Shown here: in pieces, positions 26,050 through 34,139 of the stretch | Layout of the letters: the number at the start of each line of letters is the position of its first letter | How positions within the stretch are numbered: the stretch's first letter is position 1 | Origin: Ramlibacter agri | GTDB taxonomy: Bacteria > Pseudomonadota > Gammaproteobacteria > Burkholderiales > Burkholderiaceae_C | NCBI RefSeq assembly: GCF_012927085.1 | Contig: NZ_JABBFX010000001.1 | Location: 2,108,001 to 2,172,000 of the forward strand | Length of the DNA: 64,000 nt | Reading direction: 5' to 3' | Translations under genes and position numbers: made by a program | Notes under the pieces: generated by a model | Databases searched by the model: none | The model's input: only the letters and a program-made list of their open reading frames with translations | What the model was told of the DNA's origin: nothing

Positions 26050-26265
26050 ATGACCCTGGACCAGTACAACGAAGCGGTCAAGAAGATCGTTTCGGAGCAG
26101 CAGAAGATCGCGCAGACCACCGCGCAGCTGGCGATGTCGGGGCAGGCTTCGCCCACGAATCCGCAGTTCATGACGCTGATGACCAGCCAGTGGGGCCTGG
26201 TCCAGCAGGTGATGAAACTCAACACAGACCTGATGATGGGCGTGATGGCACCGCCCAAGATGTAG
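26050..26265 (+). CDS. Small helical hypothetical protein
   Basis: 71 residues from ATG 26050, five bases after a perfect GGAGG; ATG 26038 lacks one. Polar and Gln/Met-rich (YNEAVKKIVSEQQKIAQTTAQLAMSG). Predicted as two amphipathic helices, with no signal or membrane segment. Family not recognised. It is divergent from DUF488 and convergent with the IclR gene. The strong ribosome site supports it being real. Confidence 0.6.
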   Translation: MTLDQYNEAVKKIVSEQQKIAQTTAQLAMSGQASPTNPQFMTLMTSQWGLVQQVMKLNTDLMMGVMAPPKM

Positions 26266-26275
26266 GACGCCCGCC

Positions 26276-27046
26276 TCAGATCACCCCGCGCAGCAACTGC
26301 GCGACTTCCTGCAGCCCGGGCAGCAGCTTCACCAGGCTGCCGTCGCCCGGGTAGACCTGCGCCTGGAAGGTGATGCTCAGCGCGCCCACGCAGCGGCCCT
26401 GCCGGTCCTTCAGCGGCACTGCCAGGCCGCGCAGCCCGATGTCCGCATACTGGTCCGCGAGCCAGTAGCCGAGCCGGCGGGCGCGCTCCACGCAGTCGCG
26501 CAACAACTGCGGGTCGGTGATGGTCTCCGGCGTGAACTGGCCGAACTCGGCGTCCGCGAACCAGGCAGCCAGCCGCTCTTCGCTGAACGTCGACAGGATG
26601 GCGAAGCCCGGCGACACCACGTGCGCGGGCACGCGCGCGCCCGGATGGAAGCCGATGGAGACGATGCGCGGCGAGTTGCTGCGCGTGAGGTAGACCACGT
26701 CGCGGCCGTCCAGCACGCTCAGGTTGGCGGTCTCGCCGGTCTGCATCGACAGCCGCTGCATGAAGGGCTGCACCAGCCGCGGCAGGCGCGCCGCTTCCAG
26801 GTAGCTGCGGCCCAGGCGCAGGATGGCCGGCAGCAGCCAGTAGTGCTTGCCGTCGGTGGCCGCGTAGCCGTAGTGCACGAGGCTCATCAGGTAACGCCGC
26901 GCGGCCGTGCGCGTCAAGCCGGCGAGCCGCGCGGTCTCCGATGCCGTCAGCCGCGGATGGCTATCCGAGAAGCATTCGATGACGCGCAAGCCCTTGCCCA
27001 GCCCCTCGATGAGGAGGCTCTTGTCGACCTCGGCGGTGGCTTCCAC
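26276..27046 (-). CDS. IclR-family transcriptional regulator (PcaR/PobR-like)
   Basis: 256 residues from GTG 27046. N-terminal winged helix (SETARLAGLTRTAARRYLMSL, about 36-56) and C-terminal effector domain. The LIEGLGKGLRVIECFSD opening and the order of elements match the PcaR/PcaU/PobR branch, which regulates aromatic-acid catabolism. It is divergent from the MHS-family transporter at 27192. An inverted repeat in the 145-bp spacer is the probable operator. Confidence 0.92.
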   Translation of the reverse strand: MEATAEVDKSLLIEGLGKGLRVIECFSDSHPRLTASETARLAGLTRTAARRYLMSLVHYGYAATDGKHYWLLPAILRLGRSYLEAARLPRLVQPFMQRLSMQTGETANLSVLDGRDVVYLTRSNSPRIVSIGFHPGARVPAHVVSPGFAILSTFSEERLAAWFADAEFGQFTPETITDPQLLRDCVERARRLGYWLADQYADIGLRGLAVPLKDRQGRCVGALSITFQAQVYPGDGSLVKLLPGLQEVAQLLRGVI

Positions 27047-27089
27047 GGTGGACTCGGGCTAACCCGCGGAACGCACGGATCGCGTTCCC

Positions 27090-27112
27090 GGCCGATCGAT
27101 GATCGACCGGCC
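27090..27112. promoter_or_regulatory. Inverted repeat, candidate IclR operator
   Basis: Arms GGCCGATCGAT and ATCGACCGGCC match at 10 of 11 positions around a single central G. The site lies between the IclR start (27046) and the MHS transporter start (27192), where a shared operator would be expected. Binding is inferred. Confidence 0.5.
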
Positions 27113-27191
27113 AGCCCCGGGCTGAGCTAGTAAAAACCCGGCCATTGCCTAAGCTGCTGCCAGGACCAACGCACACCCCTGGAGACAAGCA

Positions 27192-28565
27192 ATGGCAAGC
27201 GCACAGACGAAGAAGGCCGCCGCCAGCGGCTGGATCGGATCCGCCCTGGAGTACTACGACTTCTTCATCTACGCCACCGCGGCGTCGCTGATCTTTCCGC
27301 AGATCTTCTTCCCGCCCGGCAACCCCAGGACGGCCATCATCGCCTCGCTCGCCACCTATGGCGTCGGCTACGTGGCGCGCCCGATCGGCGCCTTCGTGCT
27401 GGGCCACCTGGGCGACACGCACGGCCGCAAGAAGGTCCTGCTCACCTGCATGTTCCTCATGGGTTTCTCCACCATCGGCGTGGGCCTGCTGCCGACGTAC
27501 GACTCGGTGGGCTTGATGGCGCCGCTGCTGCTGGTGATCCTGCGGCTGGTCCAGGGCTTCGCCGTCGCGGGCGAGATCTCGGGCGCCAGCTCCATGATCC
27601 TGGAGCATGCGCCCTTCGGCCGGCGCGGCTTCTTCGCCAGCTTCACGCTGCAAGGCGTGCAGGCCGGGCAGATCCTGGCCGCGGCGGTGTTCCTGCCGCT
27701 CGCGCACTTCATGGAGAAGGACGCGTTCATGGCCTGGGGCTGGCGCATCCCCTTCATTCTCAGCTTCGTCGTCATCATCGCCGGCTGGATCATCCGCCGC
27801 GAAGTGGAGGAGACGCCGGCCTTTACCGACGAGAGCTCGCAGCAAGCCGTGCCGAGGGCGCCGGTGGTGCAGGCCTTCCGCGAGAACTGGCGCGACATGG
27901 TGCGGGTGGCGCTGTGTTCGCTGATGAACGTGATCCCGGTGGTCGCCACGATCTTCGGCGCGGCGTATGCGGTGCAACCGGGTTACGGCATCGGCTTCGA
28001 GAAGGACGTGTACTTGTGGATCCCGGTGGTGGGCAACGTGGTCGCCGTGCTGGTGATCCCCTACGTGGGCAACCTGTCGGACCGCATCGGCCGCCGCCTG
28101 CCCATGGCCGTCGGCTCGGTGCTCGCGGGCCTGCTGTCCTTCGGCTACCTCTATGCCATCAGCATCCACAACGTGCCGCTCGCCTTCGCGCTGTCGCTGC
28201 TGATGTGGGGCGTGGTCTACCAGGGCTACAACGCGGTGTTCCCCAGCTTCTATCCGGAGATGTTCCCCACGCGCACCCGGGTGTCGGGCATGGCGATCTC
28301 GCAGAACATCGGCACCGCCATCAGCGCGCTGCTGCCGGCGCTGTTCGTCGCCGTCGCGCCGCCCGGCGCGCAGAACATCCCGCTGATCGTCGGCTCCATC
28401 ACGCTGGCCATCACCATCGTCGCGGCGATCTCGGCGTGGAGCGCGCGCGAGACCTATCGCGTGCGGATGGCGGACCTGGGCAAGAAGGATGCGCGGCCGG
28501 TGGAGAAGGGCGATTACGAGCGCCTGCGCGAACAGGCGATCGCGGGCACGGCCGTCGCGGCCTGA
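27192..28565 (+). CDS. MFS transporter, metabolite:H+ symporter (MHS) family
   Basis: 457 residues with twelve helices, preceded by GGAGACAAGCA. MHS-family marks are IGSALEYYDFFIYATAASLIFP in helix 1, GHLGDTHGRKKVL in loop 2-3 and LSDRIGRRLP in loop 8-9. Relatives carry shikimate, dicarboxylates, proline/betaine or alpha-ketoglutarate across the inner membrane. It sits between two IclR genes. The upstream one, divergent across 145 bp with an inverted repeat, is the likely regulator. Substrate probably an aromatic or organic acid (inference from regulator type). Confidence 0.92.
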   Translation: MASAQTKKAAASGWIGSALEYYDFFIYATAASLIFPQIFFPPGNPRTAIIASLATYGVGYVARPIGAFVLGHLGDTHGRKKVLLTCMFLMGFSTIGVGLLPTYDSVGLMAPLLLVILRLVQGFAVAGEISGASSMILEHAPFGRRGFFASFTLQGVQAGQILAAAVFLPLAHFMEKDAFMAWGWRIPFILSFVVIIAGWIIRREVEETPAFTDESSQQAVPRAPVVQAFRENWRDMVRVALCSLMNVIPVVATIFGAAYAVQPGYGIGFEKDVYLWIPVVGNVVAVLVIPYVGNLSDRIGRRLPMAVGSVLAGLLSFGYLYAISIHNVPLAFALSLLMWGVVYQGYNAVFPSFYPEMFPTRTRVSGMAISQNIGTAISALLPALFVAVAPPGAQNIPLIVGSITLAITIVAAISAWSARETYRVRMADLGKKDARPVEKGDYERLREQAIAGTAVAA

Positions 28566-29342
28566 TCAGCGCCCGAGCGCCGCGCAGGCGGAGGCCACGA
28601 TGCGGGCCTCCTGCTGCAACAGGAGCGCCACCTCGCGGTGGCGCTCTTTTTCCATCAATCGGTTGGACAGGGCCGACACGCTCAGCGCCGTGTGCGGCGT
28701 GCCGGTCACCGCGGGGAGGGCGACGCCCACGCCGCTCATGTAGGGCAGCACGTTGACCGGCATCAGCGCGTAGCCGCGGCCGCGGGCATCGCGCACGGCT
28801 TCCTCCAGCGGGCGGCCGTAGAGCTTTTCGTACGGCTCGAACTGCGTGCGATTCAGTTCCACGATGGAACTGCATTCGTCCTCCGGCACGCTGGCCAGCA
28901 GCGCCAGGCCGCCCACCGCAGCGCCCAGCGGACGGCGCGCGCCGACGTCGATGGTCCGCACCTGGTCGGGGAAAGGGCCTTCGCGGCGGTCGATGCACAC
29001 CGAGTCGAGGCCGCTGCGTTGTACCAGGTACACCGTGTCGCCGGTCGCCTGCGCGATGCGGTCCAGCGAAGCCGCGGCGATGCGCGGCATGTCGATGCCG
29101 CGCGCGGCGGCCAGCCCGAGTTCGTAGGTGAGGTGGCCCAGCAGGTAGCGGTGGTCGCCGTCCTGTTGGCGCACCATGCCTTCGGCGATCAGGCCTTGCA
29201 GGATGCGGCGCACCGTGGGCCGTTCCAGGCCCGAGTGCAGCGCCAGGTCGACCAAGCGCGCGCCCTGGTGGTTGGAGTTGGCGATGAGCCGCAGCAGCGT
29301 GGCGCTGCGGGCGATGAGCTGGGTGCCGGCGGGACTCGCCAT
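28566..29342 (-). CDS. IclR-family transcriptional regulator
   Basis: 258 residues from ATG 29342. N-terminal winged helix (LVDLALHSGLERPTVRRILQGLIAEG, about 30-55) and effector domain with LGAAVGGLALLAS and the GVGVALPAVTG segment. It is divergent from the GH-like/Bug/SMP-30 operon. The spacer has a perfect 6-bp-arm palindrome at 29365-29379. It is convergent with the MHS transporter, whose stop it abuts directly. Confidence 0.92.
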   Translation of the reverse strand: MASPAGTQLIARSATLLRLIANSNHQGARLVDLALHSGLERPTVRRILQGLIAEGMVRQQDGDHRYLLGHLTYELGLAAARGIDMPRIAAASLDRIAQATGDTVYLVQRSGLDSVCIDRREGPFPDQVRTIDVGARRPLGAAVGGLALLASVPEDECSSIVELNRTQFEPYEKLYGRPLEEAVRDARGRGYALMPVNVLPYMSGVGVALPAVTGTPHTALSVSALSNRLMEKERHREVALLLQQEARIVASACAALGR

Positions 29343-29364
29343 GGACGCATGCTAACACCGGGGC

Positions 29365-29379
29365 GTCCACATAGTGGAC
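29365..29379. promoter_or_regulatory. Palindrome GTCCAC-ATA-GTGGAC, candidate IclR operator
   Basis: Perfect 6-bp arms around three bases. It lies 22 bp from the IclR start and 72 bp from the start of the GH-like gene, as expected for an IclR autoregulatory and operon operator. The right arm reads TAGTGGAC, an octamer that also appears in the two paired promoters at 34.1 and 35.1 kb. Confidence 0.6.
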
Positions 29380-29451
29380 TCTGCCGCGGACTGGCCATTG
29401 GGAAACGGGGATCGTGTTCCTACACTGCCCCGCATGAACGGAGACAAGCCG

Positions 29452-31569
29452 ATGACCCAGCCGTGGTGGAAGCAACCCAACCGCGTGATGCTGCTGAACC
29501 TGCGCGAAGGCGACGAGCCCCGGGTGGAAGCACGCGCCTTCGTGGAAGACGTGAAGCGCTACGGCGCCACCGCCTTCTGCATCAACGGCGGCGGCATCGT
29601 CGCCTTCTACCAGACGAAGATCCCGGGCCAGCGCATCAGCGCGACGCTCGGTGACCGCGACCTGCTGGCCGAGATCATTCCGGAAGCGCACAAGCAGGGC
29701 CTGCGGGTGCTGGCGCGCATCGACCCCAGCTGCGCGCCGCGTGAACTGGCCGAGGCGCACCCGGACTGGTTCGCGCGCGACCGCGAAGGCAATTTCTTCG
29801 AGGTGAGCGGCCATTACGTCACCTGCCCCAACGCCGGCTACTACCACGGCCGCATGGTTGAAGTGGTGCAGGAGATGGTGCGCCGCTACGACGCCGACGG
29901 CATCTGGAACAACCAGGGCAAGTTCGCCGCCTGGGACACCGACGCCTGCTATTGCCCGACCTGCCAGCGCATGTTCCGCGAGAGCTCGGGCCACGCGATT
30001 CCCGAAACGGAAGACTGGGACAGCCCGGTCTGGCGCCAGTACAACGAATGGCGCTACCGCCGCATCGCGGCCTGGGTGCAGCGCATGCACCAGGCCATCC
30101 ACGAGGTGAAGAGCGATGCGATCTTCATCTCCGCCATCCAGCTGGCCGAATCGCTGGAGACCATCCGCCCCGGCGGTTGGGACGTGGACTACTGGCTGGA
30201 GCACCAGGACGTGGTGGCTTTCGAATGCCAGCGCCGCAACACCGCGCCCTGGTGGCCGGGCATCCAGGCCAAGTACCTGGCCGGCATCGCGCCGGACAAG
30301 CCGCGCTGGATGACGGTGAGCTACTTCTATCCGTGGTGGCGCCTCTATGCGGCGCCGGAAGCGGAGAACCGGCCCTGGATCGCGCAGCAGTTCGCCAACG
30401 GCGTCAACAGCTGGCTGCACATCAACGGCGGCCTGTCGCCCATCTTCGACCGCCGCGGTCTGCAACCGATGCAGGAGGTGTTCCAGCGCCTGGGCCGTTG
30501 GGAAGAATACTTCGACGGCGCGCAGTCCGATGCCAAGGTGGCGGTCGTCTTCTCGCGCTACACGCAGGACAACTACGGCCGCGACGACCCCTATGGCCGC
30601 TACATGGACTCGGTGCGCGGCTACTACGCCGCGCTGTCGGAAGCGCACATCCCCTTCGACGTGCTCTCCGACAAGTTCCTCGATGCGCAGCGCCTGAAGC
30701 AGTACTGCGTGCTGGTGCTGCCGAACACTGCGTGCCTCACCGATGCGGCGGTGGAAGCCGTGCGCGCCTTCGCCGCCGCCGGCGGCACGGTGGTGGGCAC
30801 CTACGACGCCGGGCGCTACGACGAGCAGGGCGTGGAGCGCCGGGAGGCGCCGCTGGCCGCGATGCTGGGCGGCCGCCACGGCGCGTGCCGACGCAAGCTG
30901 CAGTCCTCCTACGGCTTCCTCGCGCAGCGCGACGACGCGCTGCTGCAAGGCCTGGGCGACACCGACGTCGTGCCCAACGACGGCGACCTGCTGGAGTTCG
31001 TGCCCGGCGCCGGCAATGTCGTGCCGCTCACGCTGATCCCGCCGGTGACCGCGCATTCGGGCGCCACCATCAGCATCCCCGAGTTCAGCGCCGTGCGCGG
31101 CGCCACCGACGTGCCGGTGGTCGTGCACGGCGCGCATGGCCAGGGCCGTGTCGTGCTGTTCGCCAACCGCATGGACGCGCTGTTCTACAAGTACGGCTTC
31201 CCGGACCTGGGCCGCATCCTCGCCAACGCGGTGCTGCTGGGCCTGGGCGATGCGCAGGACCTGGAAGTGGATGCGCCCGACTACGTGGACGTCACGCGCC
31301 AGGCGCAGCCGGGCCGGCGCCTGGTGCACCTGATCAACTTCGCCGTCGGCAAGCACGTCAACACCGGCTGGCGCCATCCGGGGCGCAACCTGGTGCCGGT
31401 GGACGGCATCCGCGTGCGGCTGCGGCTCGCTCCCGGGCAGAAGCTGCGCGCGGTGCGCAGCGCCACCGACAACGCGGTGCTGCCGCACGCCACGCAGGGC
31501 GACTGGGCGGAGGTGACGGTGCCGCGCCTGGCCGACCACGAGATCGTCGCATTCGAACTGGACGCCTGA
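29452..31569 (+). CDS. Glycoside-hydrolase-like protein with beta-galactosidase trimerisation domain
   Basis: 705 residues from ATG 29452, eight bases after GGAG; ATG 29434 lies inside that ribosome site. The N-terminal ~350 residues form a predicted TIM barrel resembling the GHL6/GH42-type hypothetical hydrolases (YGATAFCINGGGIVAFY, YDADGIWNNQGKFAAWD, then a Cys cluster CYCPTCQRMF). Residues ~355-560 contain a GH42 trimerisation-like Rossmann domain (VAVVFSRYTQDNYG, LPNTACLTDAAVEAVR, GTVVGTYDAG). A beta-sandwich end follows. No signal peptide, so it is cytoplasmic. It heads an operon with Bug (27 bp) and SMP-30 lactonase-like genes, which suggests degradation of an imported sugar acid or glycoside. 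Catalytic acids cannot be assigned by eye. Confidence 0.8.
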   Translation: MTQPWWKQPNRVMLLNLREGDEPRVEARAFVEDVKRYGATAFCINGGGIVAFYQTKIPGQRISATLGDRDLLAEIIPEAHKQGLRVLARIDPSCAPRELAEAHPDWFARDREGNFFEVSGHYVTCPNAGYYHGRMVEVVQEMVRRYDADGIWNNQGKFAAWDTDACYCPTCQRMFRESSGHAIPETEDWDSPVWRQYNEWRYRRIAAWVQRMHQAIHEVKSDAIFISAIQLAESLETIRPGGWDVDYWLEHQDVVAFECQRRNTAPWWPGIQAKYLAGIAPDKPRWMTVSYFYPWWRLYAAPEAENRPWIAQQFANGVNSWLHINGGLSPIFDRRGLQPMQEVFQRLGRWEEYFDGAQSDAKVAVVFSRYTQDNYGRDDPYGRYMDSVRGYYAALSEAHIPFDVLSDKFLDAQRLKQYCVLVLPNTACLTDAAVEAVRAFAAAGGTVVGTYDAGRYDEQGVERREAPLAAMLGGRHGACRRKLQSSYGFLAQRDDALLQGLGDTDVVPNDGDLLEFVPGAGNVVPLTLIPPVTAHSGATISIPEFSAVRGATDVPVVVHGAHGQGRVVLFANRMDALFYKYGFPDLGRILANAVLLGLGDAQDLEVDAPDYVDVTRQAQPGRRLVHLINFAVGKHVNTGWRHPGRNLVPVDGIRVRLRLAPGQKLRAVRSATDNAVLPHATQGDWAEVTVPRLADHEIVAFELDA

Positions 31570-31596
31570 CGTCCGCAACAGCAAGGAGACAAGACC

Positions 31597-32568
31597 ATGC
31601 CCATGCAGCGCCGCCACGCCCTGGCCGCTATCGCCGCCGGAGCCCTGCCGGCCTTTGCCTTCGCCCAGTCCGGCTGGCCGAACAAGCCGATCAAGATGGT
31701 CGTGCCGCTCACCGCGGGCGGGCCGACCGACCTGCTGGCCCGCATCCTGGCGCAGCCGCTGGGCGAGCGGCTCGGGCAGACCATCGTCATCGACAACCGG
31801 CCCGGCGCCGGCGGCGACATCGGCGCCGAATTCGTCGCGCACTCCGAGCCGGACGGCTACACGCTGTTCCTCGGCACCTCGGGGCCGCTGTCGATCAACG
31901 CCACGCTGTACGGCAACCTGAAGTTCGACCCGATCAAGGATTTCGCGCCCATCACGCTGGCAGCGGACGCGCCCTTCGTCGTCGTCGTCAACCCCAAGCT
32001 GCCGGTGAAGACGCTGCCCGAGCTGATCGCCTATGCCAAGGCGCATCCGGGCAAGCTCAATGACGGTTCGGTCACCGGCAGCGCGGCCCACCTGGCCACC
32101 GAGCTGTTCAAGCGCTCGGTGCAGCTGGATTTCGTCCATGTGTCGTACAAGGGCGCGGCGGTGGCGACGACCGACCTGCTGGCCGGCCAGATCGACCTGA
32201 GCTTTGCTTCCACGCCCGGCGTCATGGGCTACATCAAGGCCGGCAAGCTGCGGCCGCTGGCCGTGACGAGCGCCACGCGCCTGAAGGACTTGCCGGACGT
32301 GCCCACGGTGGCCGAAGCGGGCGTGGCGGGCTACGAGGCCAGCGTCTGGTACGGCGTGCTGGCGCCAGCCGGCACGCCCGAGGCGATCGTCGCGCGCCTG
32401 AACACCGAGCTCACGCGTATCCTGCAGGACAAGAAGGTGCTGCAGCAGATGGCGCAGAACGACTTCCATCCGCTCGGCTCGACGCCCGCGCAGTTCGGCG
32501 CCTTCATCAAGTCCGAGTCGGACAAGTGGGGCAAGGTGGTGAAGGCCGCCGGGATCAAGGCGGGCTGA
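31597..32568 (+). CDS. Bug/TctC-family solute-binding protein
   Basis: 323 residues; signal peptide about 1-23 (cleaved after AFA). Bug marks are WPNKPIKMVVPLTAGGPTDLLARIL, DNRPGAGGDIGAEFVA, SEPDGYTLFLG, VSYKGAAVATTDLLAGQ and VTSATRLKDLPDVPTVAEAG. Middle gene of the GH-like/Bug/SMP-30 operon, with AAGGAGACAAG before its ATG. Its stop overlaps the next start as TGATG. Probably the receptor for the sugar acid or lactone processed by its neighbours. Confidence 0.93.
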   Translation: MPMQRRHALAAIAAGALPAFAFAQSGWPNKPIKMVVPLTAGGPTDLLARILAQPLGERLGQTIVIDNRPGAGGDIGAEFVAHSEPDGYTLFLGTSGPLSINATLYGNLKFDPIKDFAPITLAADAPFVVVVNPKLPVKTLPELIAYAKAHPGKLNDGSVTGSAAHLATELFKRSVQLDFVHVSYKGAAVATTDLLAGQIDLSFASTPGVMGYIKAGKLRPLAVTSATRLKDLPDVPTVAEAGVAGYEASVWYGVLAPAGTPEAIVARLNTELTRILQDKKVLQQMAQNDFHPLGSTPAQFGAFIKSESDKWGKVVKAAGIKAG

Positions 32569-33455
32569 TGCTGAACCTGGCGGAGAACGTCCTCAAGCAG
32601 TCGGCGGTTCCCTGGACGTCGGTGCCGCCGGAATTGCGGCCACAGCAGCAGGTGGAGTGGAGCCGCATCAACCGGCGCGGCAGCGCGGCCACCACCTTCC
32701 TCGAAGGGCCGGTGCTGGCGCCGGACGGCACGCTGTACTGCGTGGACATCCCGAACGGCCGCATCCTGCGCGTCGATCCGACCGGCCACTGGGAGGTGGC
32801 CTGTGCGTACGACGGCTGGCCCAACGGCATGGCGATGGCGCCCGATGGCCGGATGCTCGTGGCCGATGCGCGCCGCGGCCTGGTGCGGCTGGACCTGCGC
32901 ACCGGCGGCGTCGAAATGCTGCTCACGCATGCGGTGACGCAGGGCTTCCTGGGCATCAACGACCTGCAGCTCACCGCCGATGGCGCCGTCTGGTTCACCG
33001 ACCAGGGCCAGACCGGGCTGCACGACCCGGCGGGCCGCGTGTATCGCTGGCAGGGCGGCGAGCTGCGCTGCATCCTGGACCGGTTGCCGAGCCCGAACGG
33101 GCTGCGCGTCAGCGCGGACGGCGGCGAGCTGTTCGTCGCGGTCACCCGCGACAACGCGGTCTGGCGCGCGCCGCTGACGGCCAGCGGCCAGCCGACGCGG
33201 CTGGGCCGCTTCGCCAGCTTCTACGGACCGGTCGGGCCCGATGGCATCCACATCGATGCCGCGGGCCGGCTGTGGGTCTGCCTGCCGGGCGCGGATGCGG
33301 TGTGGGTGTTGAACCGGAAGGCGGAGGCGATCGCGCGCTATCACTTCCCCGACGGCGCTTTCCCGAGCAACATCGCGATGGATGCCGCGGGGCAGCGGAT
33401 CGTGGTGACGTGCTCGGGGGCGGAGGCGTTGTTCACGCTGCCGGCGCTCGCTTGA
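32568..33455 (+). CDS. SMP-30/gluconolactonase-family protein
   Basis: 295 residues from ATG 32568, overlapping the Bug stop by one base (TGATG). Six-bladed propeller with the metal ligands expected for SMP-30/gluconolactonase: Glu in TFLEGPVLAPDG, Asn in GINDLQLTADG, Asn in LPSPNGLRVSADG and Asp in GPDGIHIDAAG. These enzymes open sugar lactones with a divalent metal. Context (GH-like hydrolase and solute receptor upstream) supports sugar-acid metabolism. No signal peptide. Confidence 0.9.
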   Translation: MLNLAENVLKQSAVPWTSVPPELRPQQQVEWSRINRRGSAATTFLEGPVLAPDGTLYCVDIPNGRILRVDPTGHWEVACAYDGWPNGMAMAPDGRMLVADARRGLVRLDLRTGGVEMLLTHAVTQGFLGINDLQLTADGAVWFTDQGQTGLHDPAGRVYRWQGGELRCILDRLPSPNGLRVSADGGELFVAVTRDNAVWRAPLTASGQPTRLGRFASFYGPVGPDGIHIDAAGRLWVCLPGADAVWVLNRKAEAIARYHFPDGAFPSNIAMDAAGQRIVVTCSGAEALFTLPALA

Positions 33456-33462
33456 ACGCTGC

Positions 33463-34032
33463 CTACCGCTCGGCGAAGGAAATGCCGATGCGCTGGAAGT
33501 TGCCCATCACCTCCGCGCCGTGCGCCGCCTCGACCTGGTCGGCCGCGGACTTCGAATAGACGATGTCGTTCATGGCGGCTTCCTTCGGACCCTGGACGAA
33601 GCCCAGCATGCGCGCCGTCTTGTCGCCGACGTTGCGGAAGGACCGGTACACGCCGGGCGGGATGGAGACCATGTCGCAGGGCGCGAGCACCGTCTTGTTC
33701 TCGCCGTCGGGACCCCACGCGATCTCGAAGCTGCCCTCGATGCAGACGAAGGACTCGTAGGTGCGGTGGTGGATGTGCAGCCCCGCGCCGTTGCCCGGCG
33801 GGCATTCCACGATCGCCACTTCCACGCCCGGGATGCCGGCGATCGCCGGCTTGTTCTTGCTGAGGCCGCGCGAAGTGCCGTCGGGCGCCATCATCAGGTA
33901 GATGTTCTTGGCGGCGAGCATCTCGTAGGCGGCGATGGGAATGCCCAGCGCCTCGCCGGTGTAGTTCTTTTTCGTGGGGCTCAGCTCCGCGAACTTCGCG
34001 AACTGCGGGCGGGGAAAAGTCTCTGAACTCAT
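33463..34032 (-). CDS. Cupin-domain protein
   Basis: 189 residues from ATG 34032 with CCGGAGA upstream. Single cupin: motif 1 GLHIHHRTYESFVCIEG (metal His/His/Glu) and motif 2 near PPGVYRSFRNVG, where the usual second His is replaced. It could be a dioxygenase-like, isomerase or binding cupin. Its promoter is nearly identical to that of the hydrolase operon beyond the LysR gene, so it belongs to the same regulon. It is convergent with SMP-30 (7 bp). Confidence 0.85.
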   Translation of the reverse strand: MSSETFPRPQFAKFAELSPTKKNYTGEALGIPIAAYEMLAAKNIYLMMAPDGTSRGLSKNKPAIAGIPGVEVAIVECPPGNGAGLHIHHRTYESFVCIEGSFEIAWGPDGENKTVLAPCDMVSIPPGVYRSFRNVGDKTARMLGFVQGPKEAAMNDIVYSKSAADQVEAAHGAEVMGNFQRIGISFAER

Positions 34033-34062
34033 GGTGCGTGTCTCCGGTGTCGAACCGGCCGC

Positions 34063-34130
34063 ACTCTAGGGCGGCGTGCGCCACGCGGTCCACTACCGAT
34101 TGCTGATGCTTCCGATGCCGGGCCGGCATC
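34063..34130 (-). promoter_or_regulatory. Cupin promoter and activator region, paired with 35104-35171
   Basis: Read toward the cupin gene: GATGCCGG (34130-34123), then ATCG, TCAG and the 12-mer GGTAGTGGACCG (34097-34086). Within this, TGGACC is a -35-like box (34092-34087), followed by an 18-base spacer and TAGAGT (34068-34063). The start codon is 30 bases further. All conserved blocks have the same spacing as in the hydrolase promoter. A near-perfect palindrome (34114-34130) overlaps the distal end. Confidence 0.6.
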
Positions 34131-34139
34131 GGCGCCGCT

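Noticed and set aside
28411..32469. A 1352-codon open frame on the minus strand
   Set aside because: It runs antisense across the IclR, GH-like and Bug genes. Its product is His/Arg/Gln/Ala-rich without domains, which is the usual shadow of GC-rich third positions.
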